Origin: Pedobacter psychrodurus
Lineage (GTDB): Bacteria; Bacteroidota; Bacteroidia; Sphingobacteriales; Sphingobacteriaceae
Reading direction: 5' to 3'
NCBI RefSeq assembly: GCF_004331735.1
Contig: NZ_SJSO01000008.1
Span: 167,309 to 231,308 of the forward strand
DNA length: 64,000 nucleotides
The translations under genes and the position numbers were made by a program. Below the pieces are notes generated by a model. That model did no database searches, was not told the DNA's origin, and saw nothing but the letters and a program-made list of their open reading frames with translations. Shown piece after piece: positions 45,839-57,460 of this stretch; the first letter of the stretch is position 1, and the number at the start of each line of letters is the position of its first letter.

Positions 45839-46642
45839 TTATAAAGTTGCTGTTCCTATGTTTTCTTCTTCCTTTAAAAGGCCGTTTTTCTTTACAATTT
45901 CGCGGGCAAGATTAAGGTAGTTAATTGCACCCTTGCAATTGGCATCGTGCATAATTACCGAAACGCCATAACTAGGCGCTTCACTTAAACGTGTATTACG
46001 CTGAATAATCGTATCGAAAACCAGTTCGTGGAAATGTGTTTTCACCTCTTCTACCACCTGGTTTGATAAACGTAAACGCACATCATACATGGTAAGTAAA
46101 ATACCTTCAATTTCTAAATCAGGGTTTAAACGGTTCTGAACAATTTTGATGGTGTTTAATAACTTACCTAAACCTTCTAAAGCGAAATACTCGCACTGAA
46201 CCGGAATAATAACCGAATCGGCAGCGGTTAAAGCATTAATGGTAATTAAACCCAGTGATGGAGAACAATCAATAATAATAAAATCATACTGATCTTTGAT
46301 TTTCTCCAAAACCGCTTTCATTTTATACTCACGGTTGTTCAGGTTAATCATCTCGATTTCTGCACCAACCAGATCGATGTGGGCAGGCAGTAAATCTAAA
46401 TTTGGTGTATCCGTTTTTTGGATTGCCTGCAAAGGATCAATATCATTAATGATACACTCATAAATACTATCTTTAATATTCCGGGGATCGAAACCGATAC
46501 CTGAAGTCGAATTTGCCTGAGGATCAGCATCAACCAATAAAGTTTTGTATTCTAGTACGGCCAAACTCGCAGCCAGGTTTATAGATGAAGTTGTTTTACC
46601 AACGCCACCTTTTTGATTTGCTAATGCAATAATTTTGCTCAT
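45839..46642 (-). CDS. parA: Chromosome partitioning ATPase ParA (Soj)
   Basis: Deviant Walker-type ATPase that binds DNA non-specifically and moves ParB-parS complexes (267 aa). The deviant Walker A is KGGVGKTTS with the signature lysine in NQKGG; Walker A' is LLVDADPQANSTSG and Walker B FIIIDCSPSLG. Chromosomal rather than plasmid type: no N-terminal HTH. ATG at 46642 opens the cluster parA-parB-DUF5683-dapB-lepB. Confidence 0.96.
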   Translation of the reverse strand: MSKIIALANQKGGVGKTTSSINLAASLAVLEYKTLLVDADPQANSTSGIGFDPRNIKDSIYECIINDIDPLQAIQKTDTPNLDLLPAHIDLVGAEIEMINLNNREYKMKAVLEKIKDQYDFIIIDCSPSLGLITINALTAADSVIIPVQCEYFALEGLGKLLNTIKIVQNRLNPDLEIEGILLTMYDVRLRLSNQVVEEVKTHFHELVFDTIIQRNTRLSEAPSYGVSVIMHDANCKGAINYLNLAREIVKKNGLLKEEENIGTATL

Positions 46643-46822
46643 CTATGTATCCGAAATTTACTTAACGTTTATTTGGGCTGTGTTATTTATGCGTTTTAAT
46701 TGGCAAAAAGTTCTATTTTTGCGTTGTTTGCGGCCTTTTTCACAATCAGCTAAGATACAAACTATATGGCAATTTTAGCAAGAAGCGCATTTGGGTTTTA
46801 CACATCTTATTAACAATTATCC

Positions 46823-47344
46823 ATGATCACAATTATAGCCGCTACCAACAGGCCCAATAGCAATACGCTAAAAGTTGCTAAATATTACCAAAGGCAACTA
46901 AAAGAAAAAGGAGCTGATGCCAGTTTGTTCAGCCTGGAGCACCTGCCTATAGATGTTTTGAACACGGATATGTATGGTAAAAGATCAGCAGCTTTTCAAG
47001 AGATCCAGAACATGATTAATAACACCGAAAAGTTTTTATTTATCATGCCAGAGTACAATGGAAGCTACCCGGGGGTATTAAAAGTATTAATAGATGCCTG
47101 TAATTTCCCCGATAGTTTTTATGATAAAAAAGCAGCTTTGGTTGGCATTTCTTCTGGCAAATATGGCAATATTCGTGGTGTAGATCACTTTACAGGCGTT
47201 TGTCATTATATTCATTTGCATATTCTACCCTTACGTTTGCACATTCCGAATATTAAAACCGAATTAGATGCCGAGGGCAACTTAAGCCAGCCAGATACGG
47301 TTAAGTTCACCAACGAGCAGATAGAGAAGTTTATCAGATTTTAA
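46823..47344 (+). CDS. NADPH-dependent FMN reductase family protein
   Basis: Flavodoxin-fold reductase (173 aa). The FMN phosphate-binding loop is ATNRPNSNTLKVAKYY near the N terminus; the isoalloxazine-binding segment is FIMPEYNGSYPGVLKVLIDA, the family signature PEYNGSxPG. Such enzymes reduce FMN, quinones or azo dyes, or act in sulfonate or iron use; the specific role is open. ATG at 46823. Divergent from parA; a TATTTTTG box at 46714-46721 may be its -7 element. A repeat island begins right after its stop. Confidence 0.9.
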   Translation: MITIIAATNRPNSNTLKVAKYYQRQLKEKGADASLFSLEHLPIDVLNTDMYGKRSAAFQEIQNMINNTEKFLFIMPEYNGSYPGVLKVLIDACNFPDSFYDKKAALVGISSGKYGNIRGVDHFTGVCHYIHLHILPLRLHIPNIKTELDAEGNLSQPDTVKFTNEQIEKFIRF

Positions 47345-48695
47345 CCCATCATTCCTCTGCACCAAGCAGCCCTGAATCTTATTACCGGCCGTGCCACTTA
47401 AACCTGATTGTAATGAAAGCCCGCAGCTTAGCGAGGACTTGGAATGAAAAGCAGGACTGACGCCGCTATGTAACAAAGGTTTTGCTTTCCAAAAACATAG
47501 TCATTATATCTTTTTTGAGGAAAGAAATTTCAGCAACACCTAGGTTCCGATAGTCCTGCTCTCCACTTTATCCCGATGAAACCTGTGAAACAAGCAAGCA
47601 CACAATAAAAGACAAAACAGACAGTGCTTAAATCGGGATGTTCGCTGCGATCAGGTTTAAGGACAAAAGATAGAGCCATGACCTTAAAAATCGTTCAGTC
47701 TAAATTAAATTTTCATTTTCTGCATCCTGCAACCCCAAATCTTATTACCGGCCGTGCCACCTAAACCCAATGGAAGCGGGCACGCAGTAAAGCGGACAGG
47801 GTGGAAAGAATTTATCTTTTGCTGTCATTCTGAGCATCGCGAAGGATCTCCGAGTAATTAACCACTATCTTTGTTTTTGTAGTATCAATAACACGTTCGT
47901 CATTCTCGCGCATGCGAGAATCCTAAAGCGGTCGCTGTTTTCTTGCCCTTTGCGCATTCTTGCCTCGGCTCACCGCCGCCGAAGTGACTCTTACTTTTGG
48001 CTTGGCCCAAAAGTAACAAAAGTCCAAGGCTTGGATCTGATGTCGGATAAATTCGTCAAAGCTTTTTTGGTCGCCAGCACAAGTTCCGACGAAGGGTCAG
48101 AAAGTGTGTGCTGCCTCGGGGCAGTGGTAGGTTGAAAGAAGGTGCTAAAGCTTTAACGTTTTCTCCTTCCATCATATCCTAGGCCGGATAGCAGGGTGCA
48201 GAACTGAACTACATCATCCAAAATGCTTACTAAACTGCTTTCCGAAAAAACAAAAGCTCATATTTATTTTTTGTTTTGAAAAGCAAAACCTGTGTTTCAT
48301 ATTAGCTTCACTCCTGCTTTCTGTTGCAAGTCCTCGCTACGCTGTGGGCTTTCCACGTCAATCAGGTTTAGGAACATAAAACAGTACTTTGAACTTTCAA
48401 AAGTCACAATTTCATTTTGATAAAAACCCTTCCAAAATGAAAAGGTTTTTTTGCTTAAAACAATCACAAAAACATCCTATCAGCCTAAAAAACAACAATT
48501 TAAATAACAATCCAATCTACTGGCATAGCTATTGACTACAGGCTAAACAGATGCTATTTATTTAACCTTTGTTATATAATTTAGTTAATCAGGAAACAGA
48601 TTTAATTATAACCTATTTTTACACAAAAAAGAGAGAAATTACTTTACGTTACTTAGCAAAAACCTCTCCGCCCTTTGCGGTTAAACTAAAACACA
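47345..48695. repeat. Repeat island of 1.35 kb without genes
   Basis: No credible gene. In order: family B-like element 47372-47470 (beginning ATCTTATTACCGGCCGTGCC); family A copy 47544-47661; second copy of the ATCTTATTACCGGCCGTGCC element 47732-47812; GTCATTCTGAGCATCGCGAA at 47824; a CGTCATTCTCGCGCATGCGAG palindrome at 47899; perfect hairpin TTACTTTTGG / CCAAAAGTAA at 47991-48016; an inverted family B-like element at about 48300-48372 (GCAAGTCCTCGCTACGC); weak hairpin AAAAACCCTT / AAAGGTTTTT near 48421-48452; TCCGCCCTTTGCGGTTAAAC at 48668-48687 just before the kinase gene. A 61-codon frame at 47950-48135 lies across these repeats. Confidence 0.7.
47544..47661 (+). repeat. REP-like element, family A, copy 3
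   Basis: Shares ordered blocks with the copies at 5521 and 5681: TCCCGATGAAACCTGTGAAA, CAAGCAAGCACAC, GTGCTTAAATCGGGAT and ATCAGGTTTA. Confidence 0.75.
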
Positions 48696-50447
48696 ATGAA
48701 AATAAAAACCAAGCTCCGCCTCGGATTCGGGTTTCTCTTTATAATCGTTTTATCCTTCGGATTAATCGCGCTCTTTTACTTAAATGAGCTCTCTGATAAA
48801 TCGAAGGTAATCCTTAAAGACAACTACAAATCGTTGAAATATGTTGCTGCTATGCGTAATGTAATCGACCAGAACCAGTTTCCATTAAACAGTCCACAAC
48901 TGGCTATATTTACTGAAAACCTAAAAAATGAAGGGTTAAACATTACCGAACCTGGTGAAAAAGTGGCTTTCCAAAAATTAGGAATAGCTTTTAACGTGCT
49001 GAACAACTCACAATCATCAGCCATTAAAGAAAATAGCATCAAAAATTTGCGCGTTGCGCTGCAAAATATCGAAGAGGTAAATATGAAGGCCATTTACGAT
49101 AAAAATGAATTGGCTAACCAAGCTTCATCAAGGGCAAACCTGTATATCATGATTGCAGCTACGCTGAGTTTTATTATCCTATTTACGTTCATTGTTAACT
49201 TTCCGGGTTTTGTGGCCAATCCACTTGCCGAATTTAGCGCGGCGATTAAGCAAATCAGTCGTAAAAACTATAAACAGCGCCTGCATTTCGAAAACGAGGA
49301 TGAGTTTACAGAATTGGCAGACTCTTTTAACGGAATGGTTGTTAAACTAAACGAATGGGAAAATAGCAACTTATCTAAAATTAAATCAGAAAAATCGCGT
49401 ATCGAAGCCATTATCGCACAAATGCAAGATGCCATAATTGGCTTAAATGAAAAAGGAGAAGTACTCTTTCTAAATCATCTGGCTGCAAAACTAATGAGTC
49501 TTGATGAAGATAAGGTTATTGGCCAAAACGTGGCCGAACTGATGCAAAAGAACGAACTGCTTAAACGGATTATTAAACCTGAAACAGATGATAATACCTT
49601 AAAAATTTATGCTGATGATAAAGAATCTTATTTCCTGTTGGAAAACCGCGAAATCATTATCCCAAATTATGAAGAGCAGGACGAAAGCACATTAATTGCC
49701 TCTTCTAAATCTGCAGGGAGTGTTTACACTTTAAAAAATATTACCCAATTTAAAGAGCTCGATGAAGCCAAAACAAATTTTATCGCTACGGTTTCGCACG
49801 AGTTAAAAACACCGCTATCGTCTATCAAAATGAGTTTAAAGTTACTTAATGATGAGCGTGTGGGCGCTATGAATGGAGAACAGCACGAGCTACTTAACCA
49901 CATCAAAGAAGATAGCGACAGACTTCTAAAAATCACCAGCGAACTGCTAGACCTTTCGCAGGTAGAAACAGGTAATTTAAAACTCACTTTTGCCATAACC
50001 AAGCCTGAAGAAATTGTGAGCTATGCCGTTGATGCAGTTAAATTTCAAGCGGAACAAAAATCAATTCAACTGGTGCTTAACTGCAATCAGAACTTACCAA
50101 ATGTGAATGCCGATATTCAGAAAACAGCCTGGGTACTGGTTAATTTTTTATCTAATGCATTGCGATACAGTTCCGAAAAATCAAAAGTAATCATAGATGT
50201 TTTCCAAAAAGATAATTTTATTGATTTCTCTGTGCGCGATTTTGGAAAAGGTATTGACGAAAAATACCAGAAAAGATTATTCGACAGGTATTTCCAGGTA
50301 CCAACCGATGGTCAGAATAAATCGGGCTCTGGATTAGGCCTCGCCATTTCTAAAGATTTTATAGAAGCCGAAAACGGAAAAATATGGGTAGTAAGTGCTA
50401 TTGGAGAAGGTAGCAAGTTTTGTTTTAGCTTGCCTATTGTGGAATAG
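48696..50447 (+). CDS. Sensor histidine kinase (HAMP-PAS-HisKA-HATPase)
   Basis: Inner-membrane two-component kinase (583 aa). Helix 1 (about 8-29), a periplasmic sensor of about 110 residues, helix 2 (about 147-168), a HAMP linker (170-225: NPLAEFSAAIKQISRKNYKQ), a PAS domain (about 235-345: IEAIIAQMQDAIIGLNEKGE), HisKA with phosphorylated His368 in VSHELKTPLSS, and an ATPase domain with the N box (NFLSNALRYS), G1 (DFGKGI) and G2 (GSGLGLAI). The layout is like the KinB/NtrY-type kinases. No response regulator is adjacent, so it is an orphan in this window. ATG at 48696. Confidence 0.93.
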   Translation: MKIKTKLRLGFGFLFIIVLSFGLIALFYLNELSDKSKVILKDNYKSLKYVAAMRNVIDQNQFPLNSPQLAIFTENLKNEGLNITEPGEKVAFQKLGIAFNVLNNSQSSAIKENSIKNLRVALQNIEEVNMKAIYDKNELANQASSRANLYIMIAATLSFIILFTFIVNFPGFVANPLAEFSAAIKQISRKNYKQRLHFENEDEFTELADSFNGMVVKLNEWENSNLSKIKSEKSRIEAIIAQMQDAIIGLNEKGEVLFLNHLAAKLMSLDEDKVIGQNVAELMQKNELLKRIIKPETDDNTLKIYADDKESYFLLENREIIIPNYEEQDESTLIASSKSAGSVYTLKNITQFKELDEAKTNFIATVSHELKTPLSSIKMSLKLLNDERVGAMNGEQHELLNHIKEDSDRLLKITSELLDLSQVETGNLKLTFAITKPEEIVSYAVDAVKFQAEQKSIQLVLNCNQNLPNVNADIQKTAWVLVNFLSNALRYSSEKSKVIIDVFQKDNFIDFSVRDFGKGIDEKYQKRLFDRYFQVPTDGQNKSGSGLGLAISKDFIEAENGKIWVVSAIGEGSKFCFSLPIVE

Positions 50448-50458
50448 ATTCCGCGTTT

Positions 50459-50610
50459 TTCTTTACCACAGAGGACACCAAGCTTGCACTGAGGTATACA
50501 GAGGTAAATAAAAAATGTAAAACAGAAGATGGGAGATGGAAAACGGCACCTCCAAACGCTTAACGCTGTGTGCCCCGTGCCCGTTTCTCTGTTTTCTCTG
50601 TGGTTAAAAC
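50459..50610. repeat. Inverted ACCACAGAG / CTCTGTGGT repeat with internal heptad array
   Basis: The left arm TTTACCACAGAGGACACCAA and the right arm TTTTCTCTGTGGTTAAAAC flank the gap between kinase and thioesterase genes. Between them, 50513-50547 is a period-7 array: AAATGTA, AAACAGA, AGATGGG, AGATGGA, AAACGGC. Two repeat types are nested here. Confidence 0.75.
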
Positions 50611-50633
50611 TGGAGAGACTATGCTACCCAGCG

Positions 50634-51110
50634 TTATACTATATACGGCTCCATTTCCTTATCAATGCTTTTACGTAATTCCATCAGCTTAATGGCATAA
50701 CCATGCATGGCAATTTCTTTTTCGGTTTTGGGTTTAAAGGCTGGAATTGCCTTTGGCTGTCCATCGTCGTTTACTGCAACAAAGACAATAATACAGTGCG
50801 TGTTCTTAACAAAATCGGTTTGACCTACTGGTTTAGAAAAAGCATCAACTGCAATATGCATGCTGGTTTTGCCTGTGTAAATAATACGTGCTTCCATTTT
50901 AACCAAGTGCCCGATATGAACAGGATGAAAAAAACGGATTCCACCAACATAAACCGTCACACAATAGGTTTGGCTCCACTGTAAGGCACAGGCAAAAGCA
51001 GCCTGGTCGATCCACTTCATCATCATTCCCCCATGTACCTTACCACCATAATTTACGTCAGAAGGTTCGCTTAAAAATTGAAGTTCGATGTGGTTTTTGG
51101 TTCTGGGCAT
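50634..51110 (-). CDS. Acyl-CoA thioesterase, hotdog fold
   Basis: Acyl-CoA hydrolase of the YciA/BACH group (158 aa), cytoplasmic. The single hotdog domain (about 5-125) shows the family stretch NYGGKVHGGMMMKWIDQAAF, whose acidic residue and GG(M) turn form the active site, and VYVGGIRFFHPVHIGHLVKM. Substrate chain length cannot be read off. ATG at 51110. Convergent with the kinase gene upstream of it; no operon partner. Confidence 0.9.
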   Translation of the reverse strand: MPRTKNHIELQFLSEPSDVNYGGKVHGGMMMKWIDQAAFACALQWSQTYCVTVYVGGIRFFHPVHIGHLVKMEARIIYTGKTSMHIAVDAFSKPVGQTDFVKNTHCIIVFVAVNDDGQPKAIPAFKPKTEKEIAMHGYAIKLMELRKSIDKEMEPYIV

Positions 51111-51585
51111 GATAATGTTTTGATAAAATTGTTTGGTTTAATGTCTTTGCTAAGATATTATAAAATAAGATAAAATTAAAAGCCCCAACAAAACGTTATG
51201 ACGATGCAATACGGGTGATGCTGAACGTGATCGTCATTCTCAGCTTGCCTGGGAATCTTAATGATTTAGCTAGGTTTGCATGGTGCTTTAGGATTCCCAC
51301 CTACGTGGGAATGACGACCGCTCTTTTACGATCTATTAATCGTAGTCTAGTCGAACAATCTTAATAGCATGATAGATACTGAAACAAGTTCAGTATGACG
51401 GAACGTAAAAATGGGAATGTCGGTGCAGTTAGATATTACCATCTGACTGATAAACAACATAGTGTCAGTTGGTAACAACTGACACTACAGAATATTTAAC
51501 CACAGATAAAAAGGATTAACACAGATAGGGATATCCGATCCGTGTTTATCTGTGTCCATCTGTGGTAAAAAACAACAACACAAAA
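51111..51585. other. Repeat-rich gap upstream of the thioesterase gene
   Basis: No gene. Contains a long hairpin at 51231-51318 (CGTCATTCTCAGCTTGCCTG against GGATTCCC ... GGGAATGACG), a perfect hairpin GTGTCAGTT / AACTGACAC at 51462-51485, and an inverted pair at 51498-51570 (TTAACCACAGATAAAAAGG against CATCTGTGGTAAAAA). Confidence 0.7.
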
Positions 51586-54254
<2,669 letters not shown>

Positions 54255-55508
54255 CTACTCTAAAAGCAAGGTATCATCGTCCTCATCCGTTAAACTCAAC
54301 TGAACACTATCACTACCTGCAATGCCCTCTATCGAACCTCTGATATGGGTCGCATTCAACAATACTTTCTCTAACTGTTTTTCACGTGCTTTCCATAAGC
54401 GTTCCATCGCATCACGCTCGCGTTGTATGGATAGTTTCATGCTCATAAAACCCTCTCTAATGGCTTTCCATTGCTCTGAAAACTCTGCTCCCATTAAGTA
54501 ATCGTAAAGCATGTGCATTTTTTCACCTCGGTTTTCCTGCGATTTTACTGCACCAGCCAAGCGCAAAATACCTTCACGCAACACATAGGCTACGGCATTT
54601 ACTTCTTCGAAAGAACAGATCCAAACCCCATCGCGCTGCCCGAAACAATCCATACCTTTTGGATAACATTGACTCACGATTACCGCAACATCAATGCCCA
54701 TGCTGCGCATATCTTTCTTCAGTTTTTCGATCCAGTCGCCGCCAAAATCTTTGGTACGCTTACTTTCGTAAATAATTTTACCGCATTCCTGCCCAAATTG
54801 ATTACGCACCACTTGTACACAATCTGCACCACGCACTCCTTTACCAACTTCTTCAATTAAATCGAAAGGATAACTGGTACGAAGTAGCTCTTCCAAGATC
54901 AATTCCTGCACCTCGCCCTGCAATTGCATACTACCCTGCTCGGCTTTGCGTTTCATTTCTTCGGCCAATTTTTTCTGATCGTCGAGCTGTTTTTCCAATT
55001 CCTTTAAACGCAATTGGTGCTCAGTATCTTTAATGCTATTTTTTTCTGCCTCCTGCTTACGGATCTGTTCTACCAACTCGTTACGTTGTTCCTGCATTTT
55101 ACGTTGAAAAGCAAGTTCCATTTCTTCTTCTTTTACCTTAAGGCTTTCCTCGCGGCGTAAAAACTCCAATTCTTTTTCACGTGCTAACTTTAGTTTTTCG
55201 GCATTATCTTTCGCATTACCTTCCAACATTTGCAGTTTGGTTTCAAAATCAGCCGAAATACTTTTACGCAGGTTCTCCTCCAGATTATCCTTAAGCTTGG
55301 TTTTCTCTTCAGCAAGTTTAGCATCAAAAGCTTTCAACTGCTGCTGTTTTTCTGATTCAAAAACCTGCAGTTTACGTTGATATTCTTCATCTTTCTGCCT
55401 TGCATAAGCAGCCGCTTTCTCACGTAACTCTTTCTTATAATCTTCGGCCATGGCTTCTTCCATCGGAAAAACATGAGCACAGTTGGGGCATTTTATTTCG
55501 GTAGGCAT
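54255..55508 (-). CDS. DUF2130 coiled-coil protein
   Basis: A 417-residue cytoplasmic protein. It begins with a zinc-ribbon-like CPNCAHVF (Cys8, Cys11), continues with a long Lys/Glu-rich coiled coil (about 22-195) and ends with the DUF2130 domain (about 195-395), recognisable from LQGEVQELILEELLRTSYPF, IIYESKRTKDFGGDWIEKLK and an acidic tail SLTDEDDDTLLLE. Members of the family are often described as topoisomerase-like or nuclease-fold proteins, but the function is not established. ATG at 55508, with a good promoter just upstream. Confidence 0.88.
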   Translation of the reverse strand: MPTEIKCPNCAHVFPMEEAMAEDYKKELREKAAAYARQKDEEYQRKLQVFESEKQQQLKAFDAKLAEEKTKLKDNLEENLRKSISADFETKLQMLEGNAKDNAEKLKLAREKELEFLRREESLKVKEEEMELAFQRKMQEQRNELVEQIRKQEAEKNSIKDTEHQLRLKELEKQLDDQKKLAEEMKRKAEQGSMQLQGEVQELILEELLRTSYPFDLIEEVGKGVRGADCVQVVRNQFGQECGKIIYESKRTKDFGGDWIEKLKKDMRSMGIDVAVIVSQCYPKGMDCFGQRDGVWICSFEEVNAVAYVLREGILRLAGAVKSQENRGEKMHMLYDYLMGAEFSEQWKAIREGFMSMKLSIQRERDAMERLWKAREKQLEKVLLNATHIRGSIEGIAGSDSVQLSLTDEDDDTLLLE

Positions 55509-55546
55509 AAATTATTTTTTTACCACAGCGAACGCTTGGGTTTAGA

Positions 55547-55579
55547 CAAAGATATTAAAGCTTTTTATGAATGTACAAA
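55547..55579 (-). promoter_or_regulatory. Bacteroidota-type promoter of the DUF2130 gene
   Basis: Minus strand TTTG (55576-55579), 21 bp, TATCTTTG (55547-55554). Predicted leader of about 32 bases before the ATG at 55508. Confidence 0.8.
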
Positions 55580-55600
55580 CGAGTTTTGCACCATCACGAT

Positions 55601-55981
55601 TTAAAGTACCTTCGATCTGATTTCGTGACCAGCGGCCAAAATTTTACTTACCGGGCATTTTGCTGCTATTTCTTCCAATCTGATTTTTTGTTCTTCAGTA
55701 AGTACTCCTGTACAGGTAATTTCTTCAAAAAATATAGTTTCGCCATTTTCGGTATCAATGTTTACTTCCACCTCAATTTTATCGATAGGCCATTCTTTTC
55801 TATCGGCATACATTCTTAAAGTAATGGCTACACAAGATGCCAAAGAAGCCATTAACAAACCTTTTGGTGCAAATCCTTTATGTGTTCCACCCAATTCTAA
55901 AGGTTCGTCTACTATAATATCATGAGAACCATTACTTACCGAACACGCATAGTGCTCTTTATTTATTGTTGCTTTTACCAT
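55601..55981 (-). CDS. OsmC/Ohr-family protein
   Basis: Small hydroperoxide-reductase-type protein (126 aa), cytoplasmic. The two redox cysteines are present: one in LLMASLASCVAITLRMYADR and one in AAKCPVSKIL. GGTHKGFAPKGLLMASL is the family core. The ATG at 55981 gives MVKATINKEHYACSV; an upstream ATG at 56047 would add 22 residues without family match, so the shorter form is chosen. OsmC proteins act on organic hydroperoxides; YhfA-like members have unclear roles. Confidence 0.9.
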   Translation of the reverse strand: MVKATINKEHYACSVSNGSHDIIVDEPLELGGTHKGFAPKGLLMASLASCVAITLRMYADRKEWPIDKIEVEVNIDTENGETIFFEEITCTGVLTEEQKIRLEEIAAKCPVSKILAAGHEIRSKVL

Positions 55982-56240
55982 TATTAAATTGGTTTTAATT
56001 GCCAAATATTGTGCATTAACTTTAAACTTCAGCAAAATGCTGGTCATTTTTTTTAAATGGACATCGCAATTTTATGACGGACTGCAACAGGCAGGATTAA
56101 AAAAATTGCTTTCCGTTCTTCGTTTTATAGGCCTGTTGCCCTACCACCCAGACTGTTTCTCCAAAAAACTACTGCACTTGCTTTCCAAATCAAAAAACAT
56201 CAAACATTATAACAAGCGATTTGTTCATTTATAAAACCAT

Positions 56241-56612
56241 ATGATCATGAAATACAGAAAGTTAATCGGAAAATATTTAAAGCACGAATCGGATAACAGT
56301 GCAAAAATAGCACTTGCTTTAGTGGCTGGTTTAGCGGCGGGCGCAGTAATTAGTATTTTATTTGCCCCTGATAGCGGTGCAGGTACCCGCGGAAAAATTG
56401 TAGGCGGAGCTAAAAATCTACGTTATGGCTTTCAAGACAAATACAATCTTTTAAAAGAGAAGGTTTTTGGTGTAGAGGCCATCGAAGAAGATATTATTGA
56501 ACATGAAGTGCCTCATTTTAAACATACTGTTGCCAAGAAGCGCAAATCGGATGTGAAAGAAATTTTAGAAAATGCCCATGAGAATGGTCAGGTGCAAGAA
56601 GGACAAGGATAA
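56241..56612 (+). CDS. YtxH-domain membrane-associated protein
   Basis: A 123-residue protein with one hydrophobic helix near the N terminus (about 20-40: KIALALVAGLAAGAVISILF) followed by the YtxH hallmark APDSGAGTRGKI and a charged helical tail. Family members are general-stress-type proteins of unknown mechanism. Two ATG codons stand at 56241 and 56247; either fits. A 15-bp perfect inverted repeat follows eight bases after the stop. Confidence 0.85.
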   Translation: MIMKYRKLIGKYLKHESDNSAKIALALVAGLAAGAVISILFAPDSGAGTRGKIVGGAKNLRYGFQDKYNLLKEKVFGVEAIEEDIIEHEVPHFKHTVAKKRKSDVKEILENAHENGQVQEGQG

Positions 56613-56619
56613 AACTATG

Positions 56620-56658
56620 CATTAATTGGTTATCGCCTTGCAATAACCAATTAATGCC
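56620..56658. repeat. Perfect 15-bp inverted repeat after the YtxH gene
   Basis: GCATTAATTGGTTAT (56620-56634) and ATAACCAATTAATGC (56644-56658) pair fully around nine bases. No T tract follows on the plus strand, so it is a hairpin or a dyad protein site rather than a classical terminator. Confidence 0.85.
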
Positions 56659-56713
56659 ACCCAACCCAATAACCATTAAACAATTTCTTAGTTTTACGGG
56701 ATAATTTCTATAC

Positions 56714-57460
56714 ATGATTTTTATCCTCTCAAAGATTTTGCTTTTCCTCTTTAAACCGATAGTGTGGATTTTTGTGCTTTTGATTCTTGCAATTGCAGCA
56801 AAACAACCTAAACAAAGAAAAAGGTATTTAGTCTGCCTCTTAATTATTTTATTATTTTTTTCTAATGCTTTTATAGTTGGCAAAATAACAAGCAGTTACG
56901 AAGCCGGCTATCCAAAGGCAGAGAAATATGATGTTGGAATAGTACTTGGGGGCTTTTCAGGTTTAAATAAGCGAAATAATGAAATTGCTTTTAATTGGGC
57001 AGGTGATAGATTATTCCAAACAATTGCACTGTATAAAAAAGGACAAATTAAGCAGATACTGCTTAGTGGAGGAAGTGCAAATTTAATAGATCAACAAATA
57101 AAAGAAGCTGATTTAGCCATTAAATACTTAAAATTGATCGGTATTCCTGATTCTGCAATTTTGATCGAAAATCAAAGTAGAAATACCGTCGAGAATGCAA
57201 AATACAGCCTGGCACTTATCGCTAAAAAGAACCCTAAAGCTAAAATTTTAGTGATAACCAGCGCCTGGCACATCCCAAGAGCAAAACTGATTTTTGATAA
57301 ACAGACTAAGCACAAGATTGAATATTACCCAACCAATTTTTCCGGAAGTACGGAATTTGAATTTAGTGATTTCATTATCCCAAATACCAGTGCATTAGGC
57401 GCATGGGAAATGTTATTTAAAGAATGGATTGGTTTGACTGTAGACCGCATAAGGGCTTAA
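56714..57460 (+). CDS. YdcF/ElyC/SanA (DUF218) family membrane protein
   Basis: A 248-residue inner-membrane protein: two hydrophobic helices (about 3-27 and 36-55), then a DUF218 domain (about 72-215). Family motifs are DVGIVLGGFSGLNKR, LLSGGSA, SRNTVENAKYSL and LVITSAWHIPRA. ElyC of E. coli affects undecaprenyl-phosphate use in envelope synthesis; SanA affects vancomycin tolerance. A role in the envelope is likely, the exact reaction unknown. ATG at 56714. Stand-alone. Confidence 0.9.
   Translation: MIFILSKILLFLFKPIVWIFVLLILAIAAKQPKQRKRYLVCLLIILLFFSNAFIVGKITSSYEAGYPKAEKYDVGIVLGGFSGLNKRNNEIAFNWAGDRLFQTIALYKKGQIKQILLSGGSANLIDQQIKEADLAIKYLKLIGIPDSAILIENQSRNTVENAKYSLALIAKKNPKAKILVITSAWHIPRAKLIFDKQTKHKIEYYPTNFSGSTEFEFSDFIIPNTSALGAWEMLFKEWIGLTVDRIRA

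Noticed and set aside
44923..46642. parS site near parAB
   Set aside because: I looked for a TGTTTCACGTGAAACA-like palindrome and saw none in this window.
47950..48135. Possible 61-codon gene in the repeat island
   Set aside because: It runs across the TTACTTTTGG hairpin and other repeat DNA; no recognisable protein.
55989..56234. Possible 81-residue protein between OsmC and YtxH genes
   Set aside because: It overlaps the longer possible OsmC start, has no family features and no signal; likely chance frame.
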